Made by a program: the position numbers and the translations under genes. Below are positions 7,201-14,896 of a DNA stretch of 39,950 nucleotides, in pieces. The DNA lies in contig JAIPAH010000013.1 in assembly GCA_021740175.1 (NCBI GenBank), positions 1 through 39,950 of the forward strand, given 5' to 3'. A model generated the notes under the pieces. It did not search any database. It had not been told where the DNA came from and was given only the letters and a program-made list of their open reading frames with translations. Each line of letters begins with the position of its first letter. The first letter of the stretch is position 1. The stretch is from Bacteroidales bacterium (lineage in GTDB: Bacteria > Bacteroidota > Bacteroidia > Bacteroidales > JAIPAH01).

Positions 7201-10051
7201 AGACATCGAAGGAGCAAATATTTCCATAAACGGGGAAGAATTGACTACCGATGCCTCCGGGATGGCATCCACAGCCCTGCCACCCAACAACACCGATGGA
7301 TACGACTATGAGGTTTCTGAAGAAGGATATGCTAATTCAGTCGGAAACATCATGGTGGATTATCAAGATGTGGAAGAGGAAGTAACGATGTATCCGCCCG
7401 AAGAGTATGCGGTCATATTCAATGTAACAGACCAGGAATCCAATCCTGTACAAGGAGCAATTATTGATATTAATGATACGCAGCTTACCACCAATGCTTC
7501 AGGGGAAGCAACCATTTACCTCGGAAACGGGAACTATCCTTATACAGTCACAGCAGAAGGATATGTCGCCACTTCCGGTGAAGTAACAGTAAATGGTAGC
7601 AATGTAACGGAAGAAGTGATCCTTTCGGAAGGATACATGGTTTCCTTTAACGTAGATATGTCGCCGGCCACAAACTCAGGTGATTTTAACCCGGATACCG
7701 ATGAAGTATTTATATCGGGAAGCCCGTTTGATTATCCCGAACCCGGAACAGATGAGTCGCTGAAGCTGACCGACCCGGACGAGGATATGATCTATAGCCT
7801 CGATACAATGATTGCAGTGGGAAGTCACGAATACAAATATTTCTACGTACCCGACGGTACCGGCTCCAGCTGGGATTACGGCGAGTGGGACACCGAAGAT
7901 AATCGTACCTTTGAGGTGACCGATCAGTCGTTAACCTTGGATGACATCTGGGGGAACTTCACGGTTGAATTCCATGTGATGAACCCCGACAATGAGGATA
8001 TCCAGGGGGCTACCATAACCATTAACGAAGAAGAGCTGACTACCGATGCCGGCGGAATGGCCTCAACGATTCTGCCACCGGATAATACCGAAGGATATGA
8101 TTACGAAATAACGGCCGATGGATATGCTCCCGCTACGGGCAACATTCTGGTTGATTACCAGGATGTGTTTACGGAAATTACGATGTATCCTCCGGCTGAT
8201 TATACGGTATCTTTCAATGTGGATATGACTCCGGCTGTGGAGAATACCGATTTCAATCCTGACACGGATGCGGTATATGTAACAGGGAGCCCGTTTGGAT
8301 GGAATGAACCCGGTACGGATGCCTCCCTCGAATTAACCGACCCAGATGATGACATGATATACAGCCTGGATACAATGCTGGCTGTCGGAAATCATGAATA
8401 TAAGTATTTCTATGTTCCCGAAGGTAGCGGTTCCAGCTGGGATTACGGAGAATGGGGAGAGGAAGAAAACCGTTCGCTGGGAGTTACCGATTCGGACATT
8501 ACCCTGGATGACGTTTGGGGTCATTTCCTTGCGGAATTCCACGTTATCAACGAAAGTGGCGAAGATATCGAAGGGGCTACAGTATCCGTTAATGGCGAGG
8601 AGCTCACTACCGATGCTTCAGGAATGGCTTCTACCTATCTGCCGCCTAACAATACTTCGGGATATGACTACGAAGTATCGGCCGAAGGGTATGCCAATGC
8701 TTTCGGAAACATATTGGTAGATTACCAGGATGTGTTTGAAGAGGTGACTCTGACGGCCCCGGAAAGCTATACCGTCACTTTCAATGTTACTGACGGAACC
8801 AACCCGATTGAAGGGGCCACTATCGACATCAACGATACACAACTTATTACTGACGCCTCCGGGGAAGCTACAATCGACCTGGAGAATGGTAACTACCCCT
8901 ATACCGTGACGGCCGATGGGTATGTGCCTTATTCAGACACTGTTAATGTCAATGGGGAAGATGTTACCAAAGATGTCGTTCTTTCCACAGGCTATATCGC
9001 GACTTTCAACGTGGATATGAGTCCGGCTGTGGAGAATACGGATTTTGATCCGGAGACAGATGAGGTATATGTTACCGGAAGTCTCTTTGGATGGCCGGAA
9101 CCCGGTACGGATGACAACCTGAAGATGACCGATGCGGATGATGACCTGGTTTATACCCTTGATACCCTTGTCGAAGTGGGGACGCATGAGTACAAGTACT
9201 TCTATGTACCCGAAGGCACCGGTTCAAGCTGGGATTACGGCGAATGGGACAGCGAAGAGAACCGTATGTTTGAAGTAGTTGATGCTGCCGTTACGTTGGA
9301 TGACATTTGGAATCATTTCACGGTCGGATTCCATGTAACCAACGAAGCCGACCAGAATATTGAGGGAGCCAATGTGGCTATCAACGGTGAAGACCTCACC
9401 ACCGATGCCGACGGTATGGCCTCAACCAGTCTGCCGCCCAATGCGACCGAAGGATATGATTATGAGGTAACAGCCGATGGCTATCAGTCCGCTACGGGGA
9501 ATGTTATGGTGGATTATGCGGACACCCTTGTTGAAGTAACCCTGGTGGCTGAAAATACTTATTCCGTCACCTTCAGCGTTACCGATGGCCAGAATCCCAT
9601 TACCGATGCCACTGTTGCTCTTGACGGCTACGGTGAAATGACCACGGATGCTTCAGGAGAAGCGGTCTTTGAAGACGTCGCCCCTTCCGATAGCATTTAC
9701 TATTCGGTCACGTCGGAGGGATACCAGATGTACGAGGATAGCGTCCAGGTAGTTGACCAGGATGTGTATGAGGAAGTGATACTTATCGAAACCGGAGTGG
9801 GAGAGCCCTTCCTGGAAGACCTCAAAGCCTACCCCAATCCGGTTCAGGATGTGATTATCCTTAAGACCGGAATCAACGATGAATTTACGCTCCGGGTTAT
9901 CAATGCTCAGGGTCAGACGATAAATCATCGTGATTTTTTTAGGGATACGAAAATCAATACCTCCGGCTGGAGTAGTGGAATGTACATCCTTCGCCTGACC
10001 GGTGAGGAAGGTGTGCGCAGTGTCCGTGTGATAAAACCGGATTCACATTAA
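4238..10051 (+). CDS. Giant T9SS-exported modular repeat protein
   Basis: 1937 residues. A signal peptide (1-24) is followed by an N-terminal module pair (about 25-270) that is closely related to the start of the GH13 enzyme encoded at 10868-14689. Then comes a repeat array. Module A (about 105 residues; VYVTG, HEYKYFYVP and SSWDYGEW motifs) occurs six times, starting near residues 345, 606, 869, 1133, 1322 and 1586. Each A is followed by module B (FHVINE, LTTDASGMAST, YDYEV), and most B modules by module C (VEGA, LTTDASGEA, YPYTV). B and C resemble carboxypeptidase-regulatory/PEGA-like beta sandwiches; A resembles a carbohydrate-binding beta domain. The end (about 1862-1937) is a type A T9SS sorting domain with AYPNP. 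No catalytic domain is seen. It is probably a surface glucan-binding or scaffold protein, highly acidic. The substrate is inferred from its neighbours. Confidence 0.8.
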   Translation: MKQLRTTILVITIILTSFQMTSGQIFDGEGLNMPGSWDGWNNPPNNPVFASEAQTDYGELGLIPLGPPTMYQTTFEVASDGDVTAGDYQFKFSSGPLSSPWNNVWGNTNTTINTIQEYQFGGASNNTITLADNQWYVMNWENTGYEDTQAIFMELEAQPAEFLSVSHTPDEPAASEEITINVETDANPGPEQNVYVRYTEDDWQTSSLEEVIFSGTSGEAVLSGFPINTTVNYYVFSTNVENPTQDFDIRTIRFDNNGGDNYTIAVSDEYPVTFNVTGDGEPVEGALIDIDGTQLTTDAAGSASINLINGTYPYTISADGFKDTTSTVTVDGSAVTENVTLTEGYAVTYSVDLNETAPADFDPATDEVYVTGSPFGWTTPGSDGSLQLTDGDDDMVYTGEADAAVGISEYKYFYIPEGTGSSWDYGEWGSEGNRTFELTDAPITLDDIWGNFLAEFHVINESDEDIEGATIEINGESLTTDGSGMASTILPPDNTYDYEVSAEGYSNALGSLQVNYQDVYEEVTLTEPTSFMVTFQVSDGEAPVEGALISIDGNELTTDDTGEASVELDNGNYAYTVTADGYMDSYGEVTVDGSDVTEDVVLTEGYAVTFNVDMSESAPADFDPATDEVYVTGGPFGWSEPGTDPTLELTDADDDMVYSLDTVVAVGTHEYKYFYVPEGEGSSWDYGEWAGGDNRTFELTDAPITLDDIWGNFLAEFHVINESDEDIEGATIEINGESLTTDASGMASTILPPDNTEGYDYEVSATGYADALGNIMVDYQDVFEEVTMSPPAEYTVTFDVTADGSPVEGAVIDINDTQLTTDASGEATIELENGNYPYTVSADGFMNAYGDVTVNDNPVTEEVTMSEGYAVTFNVDMNEFTSREFDPATDSVYVTGSPYDWSEPGTDSTLLMTDPDDDMVYSLDTVIAVGSHEYKYFYVPGGEGSSWEYGEWESDENRTFEVTDSQVTLEDTWSKFSVTFHVINEEEEDIEGANISINGEELTTDASGMASTALPPNNTDGYDYEVSEEGYANSVGNIMVDYQDVEEEVTMYPPEEYAVIFNVTDQESNPVQGAIIDINDTQLTTNASGEATIYLGNGNYPYTVTAEGYVATSGEVTVNGSNVTEEVILSEGYMVSFNVDMSPATNSGDFNPDTDEVFISGSPFDYPEPGTDESLKLTDPDEDMIYSLDTMIAVGSHEYKYFYVPDGTGSSWDYGEWDTEDNRTFEVTDQSLTLDDIWGNFTVEFHVMNPDNEDIQGATITINEEELTTDAGGMASTILPPDNTEGYDYEITADGYAPATGNILVDYQDVFTEITMYPPADYTVSFNVDMTPAVENTDFNPDTDAVYVTGSPFGWNEPGTDASLELTDPDDDMIYSLDTMLAVGNHEYKYFYVPEGSGSSWDYGEWGEEENRSLGVTDSDITLDDVWGHFLAEFHVINESGEDIEGATVSVNGEELTTDASGMASTYLPPNNTSGYDYEVSAEGYANAFGNILVDYQDVFEEVTLTAPESYTVTFNVTDGTNPIEGATIDINDTQLITDASGEATIDLENGNYPYTVTADGYVPYSDTVNVNGEDVTKDVVLSTGYIATFNVDMSPAVENTDFDPETDEVYVTGSLFGWPEPGTDDNLKMTDADDDLVYTLDTLVEVGTHEYKYFYVPEGTGSSWDYGEWDSEENRMFEVVDAAVTLDDIWNHFTVGFHVTNEADQNIEGANVAINGEDLTTDADGMASTSLPPNATEGYDYEVTADGYQSATGNVMVDYADTLVEVTLVAENTYSVTFSVTDGQNPITDATVALDGYGEMTTDASGEAVFEDVAPSDSIYYSVTSEGYQMYEDSVQVVDQDVYEEVILIETGVGEPFLEDLKAYPNPVQDVIILKTGINDEFTLRVINAQGQTINHRDFFRDTKINTSGWSSGMYILRLTGEEGVRSVRVIKPDSH
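5040..9795 (+). repeat. Intragenic tandem repeat array, period about 790 bp
   Basis: The A-B-C module unit of the 1937-residue protein repeats at DNA level with A-module starts at 5270, 6053, 6842, 7634, 8201 and 8993. Spacings are 783, 789, 792, 567 and 792 bp. The short interval reflects loss of one C module between the fourth B and the fifth A. Units 1 and 2 share long nearly identical stretches in the A-B junction (about 5560-5690 versus 6340-6480), which points to recent duplication or gene conversion. Other copies have diverged mainly at third codon positions. Confidence 0.85.
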
Positions 10052-10098
10052 AAAGGTCATAGAGATTTTTTCATACAAGAAAATCAGATACATTCCTT

Positions 10099-10130
10099 AA
10101 AAAGGCAGCCCACGCGGGTTGCCTTTTTTT
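10099..10130 (+). terminator. Rho-independent terminator after the giant repeat gene
   Basis: Arms 10101-10111 and 10116-10126 (AAAGGCAGCCC / GGGTTGCCTTT, one G-T pair) form an 11-bp stem with a 4-nt loop. A run of T continues to 10130. It lies about 50 bp after the stop codon. Confidence 0.85.
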
Positions 10131-10132
10131 CA

Positions 10133-10810
10133 TTTGAAAATTGGGTTTTGGTACTTGTTTGGGATTTGTGATTTGATATTTGGGATTTGAAAGATTTTTC
10201 CCGAAGGGATAGCGCTTCCTATGCAGCTTAGCGGAATGTGTCCAAAATAGAACTACCAAACTCAATTTATCCCGGAGGCAAATGAGACCTTGAGCTACAT
10301 TCCGCTTAGCGGCTGGTACTGAAGGTTCGGAAGAACTGATGCTTGTTGCTTTGCTCTGCCCCTCAACCCTTAATCCCTTCTCCCTAGGGAGAAGGGAAAT
10401 TTGGCTTCGCTCTTTTTTTCACCCGGAAACCAAGCGGTGTTAGCCGTGATAAGATTTATAGCCAGTCGATATACCCCATTCCATTCCATAGCGGCAGCAC
10501 CGCGATCATATGAGACTTTTTCGATGTTACCGGTGCTCCGCACCTTGATTTCGGCAGGGCGGCGTTTGAAGCTATAAATATTACCGGCGCTAAAGCGCCT
10601 GTTTTGTCTCTACAACTTAATGTAATCACTCTATCGCTCGCGCGCGAATGCTTCGCGAGCGGATTGTCTTTGCGTCTGTGACGCACCGGTGGTCGCTTGA
10701 TGGTTTTGAAGCGCTCAAGTTCTGAAATGGGCGTTACAAACGCCGGGAAGGTATGTCACACGCCACAGGCGCACGGCAGCTTGAAACAAATACACTTCCA
10801 TCTATCCTTG
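10133..10810 (+). repeat. Composite intergenic repeat, copy A
   Basis: No gene is seen in 10052-10867 apart from the two terminators. This block contains, in order: a TTTGGGATTTG-rich segment (about 10133-10190); a segment around CCCGAAGGGATAGCGCTTCC (10199-10318) that returns at 20339-20452; a CCCTTCTCC/GGAGAAGGG hairpin (about 10375-10396); and a hairpin array (about 10433-10599) shared with the copies at 18521-18688 and 19784-19950. The tail (10600-10800) resembles 18925-19075. Small ORFs across it are not conserved in frame between copies. Confidence 0.8.
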
Positions 10811-10814
10811 GAGC

Positions 10815-10845
10815 AAAAAAAAAGGCAGCCTTCCGACTGCCTTTT
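10815..10845 (-). terminator. Terminator of the GH13 gene
   Basis: Read on the minus strand, arms 10845-10837 and 10828-10820 (AAAAGGCAG / CTGCCTTTT) form a 9-bp stem with an 8-nt loop, followed by a T-run (A-run 10815-10823 on the plus strand). It begins 23 nt past the stop of the GH13 gene. Confidence 0.8.
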
Positions 10846-10867
10846 CCTACCATAAAAAACCTAACAT

Positions 10868-13800
10868 TTATTCCACGATTAATTTTCCGGCTTTTATCTC
10901 ACCGGCTGTGGTCAGCTTCAAGATATAAAAACCGGTGTCCAGGTTATCAATCATTATTGCGTTCTTACCTTTTTTCACCTCACGCTGCATAATTTGTTTG
11001 CCTTCCGGGGATTGAAGGATTAAAACCCCGGCGGCCTGTGCTTTCACGAAAAGTTTTTCCTGCGTTGGATTGGGATAAAACTGCAGTGGCTCGGCCGATG
11101 TAGTGTATACGCCATCCTCCTCCAGCTGGATTGTGACGGTTTTATTGTCTTCGTCCACGCTGAAGTTGCCCTGGGCCACCTGGCTGTTGTTTTCTGATAC
11201 GGTATAACTGTAATCCGCATTGGATGACAGGGCGAAACGGGTCTCCCCGCTATTGCCGGTGGTTCCTTTTCCGTATTCTCCCAGGTTCACTACCGCATCA
11301 CTCACCGGTGTTTCACCACGCATCACTTTTGTTGTGATTTCAGCAAAGGGTCGTTCCAGCTCCTGGTCAGTAAACAAATAATATTCCCCCGGCTCCAGGT
11401 CGACGGTATGTCCGGCGGCATCATTCACCTCGAAAGTTTCGCCGGTGAAGTAGTTGTACCACGTTCCGGTGCTTTGAAAACCGGGGGTAACGGTTTGTTG
11501 AGTCACATCAAAATTGGCCCCGACGCATACATTCATCGACGAATGGCTAACCCAGGCTTTTTTCACCAACCCCGACGATAAATCCTTCTCGAAAGTTCCG
11601 GCCTGGAAAGCTTCCTGCTCGGTTTTTAGCTTGGCCATCGCGGCATATACTTGGTAGATTTTTTGCCTTCGGAAATCATTCCAGTAATCCCACCTTACCG
11701 GTTTCGGGGATGTGCGGCACTCCTCGCTGATGGTTCCGTCCGGGCAGTGATTGATGCTGTAATCGTACCCAAGTTCCCCGAATTGCCATAACATCTTAGG
11801 CCCCGGAATAGCAAAGTATAAGGGCACGATGGCTTCACTGCGCTCCAGAGCCGTGGTTTTGTTCGTCACATCGTAATCCCCGGAAGCGTTACCGTAGGTG
11901 AGGTTGCGATACATAAGCCGCTCCTCGTCGTGTGATTCCATATAGGGGATGAGGTTGGGATAGGTAAAACCGCGCTCGGAATAATAAGCCCATGAGTAGT
12001 CGCTGTTTTCCGAATAGCCCATTGTATTTTGATTGAAGTTTTCGTTCATATTGCCCCAGAGTAACATCCCCATATCGGCGAGGACCACCTCTTCTTCATT
12101 CTCTGCCAGGTGCTCGAGGATCACATAAGCATCTTCATCTTCCGCCTTGATGTGTGTATAATAATCCTCAAGGATATCCACCCGGGACTGATCGTATTCG
12201 CCCCAGGCGCCCAGGTCATCTCCCGTATAGGTCTGGGTAAATCCTTTCGTGAGGTCAAAGCGGAAACCGTCGATTTTAAATTCGTTGAGCCAGAAGCTCA
12301 TCACCTTTTTGGAGAATTCCCGTGTGGCTGTGCTTTCGTGGTTGAAATCGCTGCCGATGCCAAGCGGATGCGGCGCCGTTTCGTTGTACCACGGGTTATC
12401 GGCTGAGGGGCGACTCATCTGATCATTCCAGTACATCTGCGCCAGCGGCGACTGGCTGAAGGAGTGGTTTAAGACCATATCCATGATAACGGCAATATCC
12501 CGCTTATGACATTCGTCGATAAAGCGCTTGTAATTTTCTTCGGTGCCATAAGCCTTATCCGTCGCAAAAAAGAAGGACGGGTTGTAGCCCCAGCTACTGT
12601 TCCCCTCGAATTCGTTGAAAGGCATAAGCTCAATAGCATTTACCCCTAAGTTTTCCAGGTAATCGAGTGTGTCGATGATAGAGGCGATTCGCCGGTCCTC
12701 CACGAAGTCGCGGACCAGCATCTCGTAGATGACCAGGTCGGACTGGGATTCATCCACAGCCACCGGTTCAAAGTTTTCTACCTCCCAGTTGTATTCCTGC
12801 TGGTTGGTCTGGAACACGCTGACGATTCCGAGCGTTTTGTCAAAGGGATATTCCTTAAGGTCCGGGTAATTCTCTTCCGGTATCCATTGGTCGTGGTAAG
12901 GGTCCAGGATTTTATGCGTATAAGGGTCTGCGATTTTGACCTCGCCGTCGATATAGTACTGGAAGGCGTATTCCTGCCCCGGGTTCAGGCCGTCGATGGT
13001 AACCCAGAAATATTCCCCGTCAGGGGTACGGTTCATATAGCCTTCTTCTCCCACACTCCAGTCGTTGAAACCGCCGATGGCAAAGGCAAATTCCTTTTTC
13101 CCGGCCGGGTCGTGCAAGACCAGCGTGACGGTCTCACTATCGATATAGTTAATGCCTTTTTCCACACCGTCGGGGAGCTCGGCTACGGGAACTTCACCCC
13201 GTATGTAGATTTTTACCGAATCTGTCACGGAACTCCCCTCGCCGGTGGCGGTGGCTGTCAGCCAGTGGGTGCCGGACGAGTAGTTCCCCGGGTTGAGCGT
13301 ATATGAAAGGTTGTTACCTTCCGCTACTGTGAGCGGCTGCTCATCGATTGCCAAGTGGATACTGTCGGCCTGGAGGCCCGCCACGCATACCGGCAGCGGC
13401 GTGTTGACATCCACCAGCGGATCGCGGTCGGTGGGGTAGGTGAAACGAACGTTCAATTCCTCCTCGAATACCTTCGCAAAGATATCCTGGTTGCCGGCGG
13501 CTTTGCCTTCCAGGTAACTGTCGCCGTTAACCGGCTGGGCGCTGCGGAAGACAAAAGCCATCTTCTCGATGCCCTCTCCGTCCGGTACGCCGTAGTAGTC
13601 TCTTACGCCCGGAATGACTAGCTCGTAAAGGTTGCTGTCGACCAATGTCATTTTGGTGTCAGGGGTATTTTCTCCCCATTCGGTTTTGACGTATTTCCAA
13701 TCCGAAGAACCGGTGCTTTCGGAGGTGAGGACGCCGGTGTGGGCATACACATCCCCGTCATAGCCTGCCAGGCCGCCGTTCCCCAGGTTGGCATTGAAGG

Positions 13801-14689
13801 TGATGACGGTTTCGGTATTGTCGAGCGGGAAGGGCGGCTCGGTGCTAATCAGCGACACGTCGCTGCCGCAGGTGAGCGAGTCGCCCACGGTGTATTCGTA
13901 GTTGCTGCCGTCGTTGTTAGCGTAGTTGATGGTGGTCATATCCATGTTGTTGTTGGAGTTGGCCATGACAGTGCTGAAAATGTAGTATTGCACCGTTGTA
14001 TCGGCAGGGAATGGCGGGATTTCGGCGGTACCTTCCGTCCCGGAAAAGCTGACTTCTTCCGTCGAGGAGCTGTTCCACCCGTCGGCCGAATAGCGCAGGA
14101 AAACCGTGCTTTCGACCTGGGGCGGATTATCGGCCTGGACGGTGATGGTAACCGTGTCTTCGGAGCCCGGCATAACGGGTTCGCGTGATACCGAAGTGAA
14201 GTCAGCAGGGGGGCCGGAGAGTTGCATGAAAATGGCCTCCGTGTCTTCATAACCGGTGTTTTTCCAGTTCATTACATACCATTTGTTTTCGGTTAGGGTG
14301 ATGGTATTGGGGTCGGGCTCATCACTGCCTGCTACCCCGTAGGTATAATCCTGGAGCGTGTTGGGCGTAACCGTGGTATTGCCCCACTGGTTTTGCCAGA
14401 TGTTGTCCATGGGCCCGCTGGTAAACTTGAAGCTGTATTCGCCGGCCTCGACATCGCCATCTGGTGCAACATGGAAAGTCGTTTGGTACAAGGGCTGGCC
14501 CAGCGGAACCGGCGCAAGCTGTCCGTCATCGCTTTGCGCTTCCCCGGCAAAGACCGGGTTCTCAGGTGGGTTGGTCCACCCGTCCCAATCGCCCGGCATG
14601 TTGAGGCCCTCGGGTTCATATATCTGGGCGGTGGTTGATACAGTAAGGAGAAGCCATAAGATGCTGAGTAGAATTCCGAATCGTTTCAT
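10868..14689 (-). CDS. Secreted GH13 alpha-amylase-family enzyme with T9SS domain
   Basis: 1273 residues. After a signal peptide (1-21) come the N-terminal modules shared with the 4238 gene (about 22-285), an uncharacterised domain (about 290-430), and an E-set/CBM48-like domain (about 515-610). The GH13 barrel has all its main motifs: DMVLNH (737-742), GFRFDLTKGF with nucleophile Asp812, VILEH with acid/base Glu859, and ESHDEE with Asp921. A small beta module (about 1130-1195) like module B/C of the neighbour precedes the T9SS sorting domain (FYPNP; about 1203-1273). It should hydrolyse or rearrange alpha-glucans outside the cell or on its surface. Exact specificity (amylase, pullulanase, other) cannot be read from the motifs. 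It is transcribed divergently from the 14897 gene across a region with LacI-type operators. Confidence 0.9.
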   Translation of the reverse strand: MKRFGILLSILWLLLTVSTTAQIYEPEGLNMPGDWDGWTNPPENPVFAGEAQSDDGQLAPVPLGQPLYQTTFHVAPDGDVEAGEYSFKFTSGPMDNIWQNQWGNTTVTPNTLQDYTYGVAGSDEPDPNTITLTENKWYVMNWKNTGYEDTEAIFMQLSGPPADFTSVSREPVMPGSEDTVTITVQADNPPQVESTVFLRYSADGWNSSSTEEVSFSGTEGTAEIPPFPADTTVQYYIFSTVMANSNNNMDMTTINYANNDGSNYEYTVGDSLTCGSDVSLISTEPPFPLDNTETVITFNANLGNGGLAGYDGDVYAHTGVLTSESTGSSDWKYVKTEWGENTPDTKMTLVDSNLYELVIPGVRDYYGVPDGEGIEKMAFVFRSAQPVNGDSYLEGKAAGNQDIFAKVFEEELNVRFTYPTDRDPLVDVNTPLPVCVAGLQADSIHLAIDEQPLTVAEGNNLSYTLNPGNYSSGTHWLTATATGEGSSVTDSVKIYIRGEVPVAELPDGVEKGINYIDSETVTLVLHDPAGKKEFAFAIGGFNDWSVGEEGYMNRTPDGEYFWVTIDGLNPGQEYAFQYYIDGEVKIADPYTHKILDPYHDQWIPEENYPDLKEYPFDKTLGIVSVFQTNQQEYNWEVENFEPVAVDESQSDLVIYEMLVRDFVEDRRIASIIDTLDYLENLGVNAIELMPFNEFEGNSSWGYNPSFFFATDKAYGTEENYKRFIDECHKRDIAVIMDMVLNHSFSQSPLAQMYWNDQMSRPSADNPWYNETAPHPLGIGSDFNHESTATREFSKKVMSFWLNEFKIDGFRFDLTKGFTQTYTGDDLGAWGEYDQSRVDILEDYYTHIKAEDEDAYVILEHLAENEEEVVLADMGMLLWGNMNENFNQNTMGYSENSDYSWAYYSERGFTYPNLIPYMESHDEERLMYRNLTYGNASGDYDVTNKTTALERSEAIVPLYFAIPGPKMLWQFGELGYDYSINHCPDGTISEECRTSPKPVRWDYWNDFRRQKIYQVYAAMAKLKTEQEAFQAGTFEKDLSSGLVKKAWVSHSSMNVCVGANFDVTQQTVTPGFQSTGTWYNYFTGETFEVNDAAGHTVDLEPGEYYLFTDQELERPFAEITTKVMRGETPVSDAVVNLGEYGKGTTGNSGETRFALSSNADYSYTVSENNSQVAQGNFSVDEDNKTVTIQLEEDGVYTTSAEPLQFYPNPTQEKLFVKAQAAGVLILQSPEGKQIMQREVKKGKNAIMIDNLDTGFYILKLTTAGEIKAGKLIVE

Positions 14690-14740
14690 ATTAAGTGGAT
14701 TTTTAACGTTTTGAAATCTGAGAACTCTTGAAACAATAGT

Positions 14741-14756
14741 AAATAAACGTTTGTTT
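14741..14756. promoter_or_regulatory. Imperfect LacI-type operator
   Basis: AAATAAACGTTTGTTT is a 16-bp palindrome with one mismatched pair and the same AAACGTTT core as the perfect sites at 3968 and 14829. It lies 51 bp upstream of the GH13 start codon and just downstream of the candidate -7 element at 14776-14783. That position would suit repression. Confidence 0.45.
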
Positions 14757-14775
14757 CTATGATAAGAGCATTTAT

Positions 14776-14783
14776 CAAAGTTA
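14776..14783 (-). promoter_or_regulatory. Candidate -7 element of the GH13 gene
   Basis: On the minus strand the sequence reads TAACTTTG, matching TAnnTTTG. It is 87 bp upstream of the start codon. I do not see a clear -33 TTTG at the usual spacing. Confidence 0.4.
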
Positions 14784-14828
14784 ATGGAAAAAAAATAACC
14801 TATAAGCCATTTATTTTCAGGTTTATTT

Positions 14829-14840
14829 GCAAACGTTTGC
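14829..14840. promoter_or_regulatory. LacI-type operator palindrome GCAAACGTTTGC
   Basis: This perfect 12-bp palindrome is identical to the one at 3968-3979. It lies immediately upstream of the -33 region of the promoter for the 14897 gene and within the divergent GH13 intergenic region, so one site could act on both genes. Confidence 0.65.
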
Positions 14841-14841
14841 G

Positions 14842-14872
14842 TTGATTACCTTTAAAATAAAACTTATATTTG
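14842..14872 (+). promoter_or_regulatory. Promoter of the 14897 T9SS gene
   Basis: TTG (14842-14844) and TATATTTG (14865-14872) fit the Bacteroidota -33/-7 pattern with a 20-bp gap. The start codon at 14897 follows 24 nt after the -7 element. The perfect operator palindrome ends 1 bp before the -33 motif. Confidence 0.65.
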
Positions 14873-14896
14873 ATTCAAATAAAAAAATTTAAGCTT

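Noticed and set aside
5040-9795. Regular repeats that might be read as a CRISPR array
   Set aside because: The repeat unit is about 790 bp, in frame and protein-coding. There are no short identical repeats with unique spacers.
10868-14689. Long antisense ORFs within the GH13 and repeat-protein genes
   Set aside because: They are shadows of GC-balanced coding sequence. None shows a recognisable domain, a start signal or independent codon usage.
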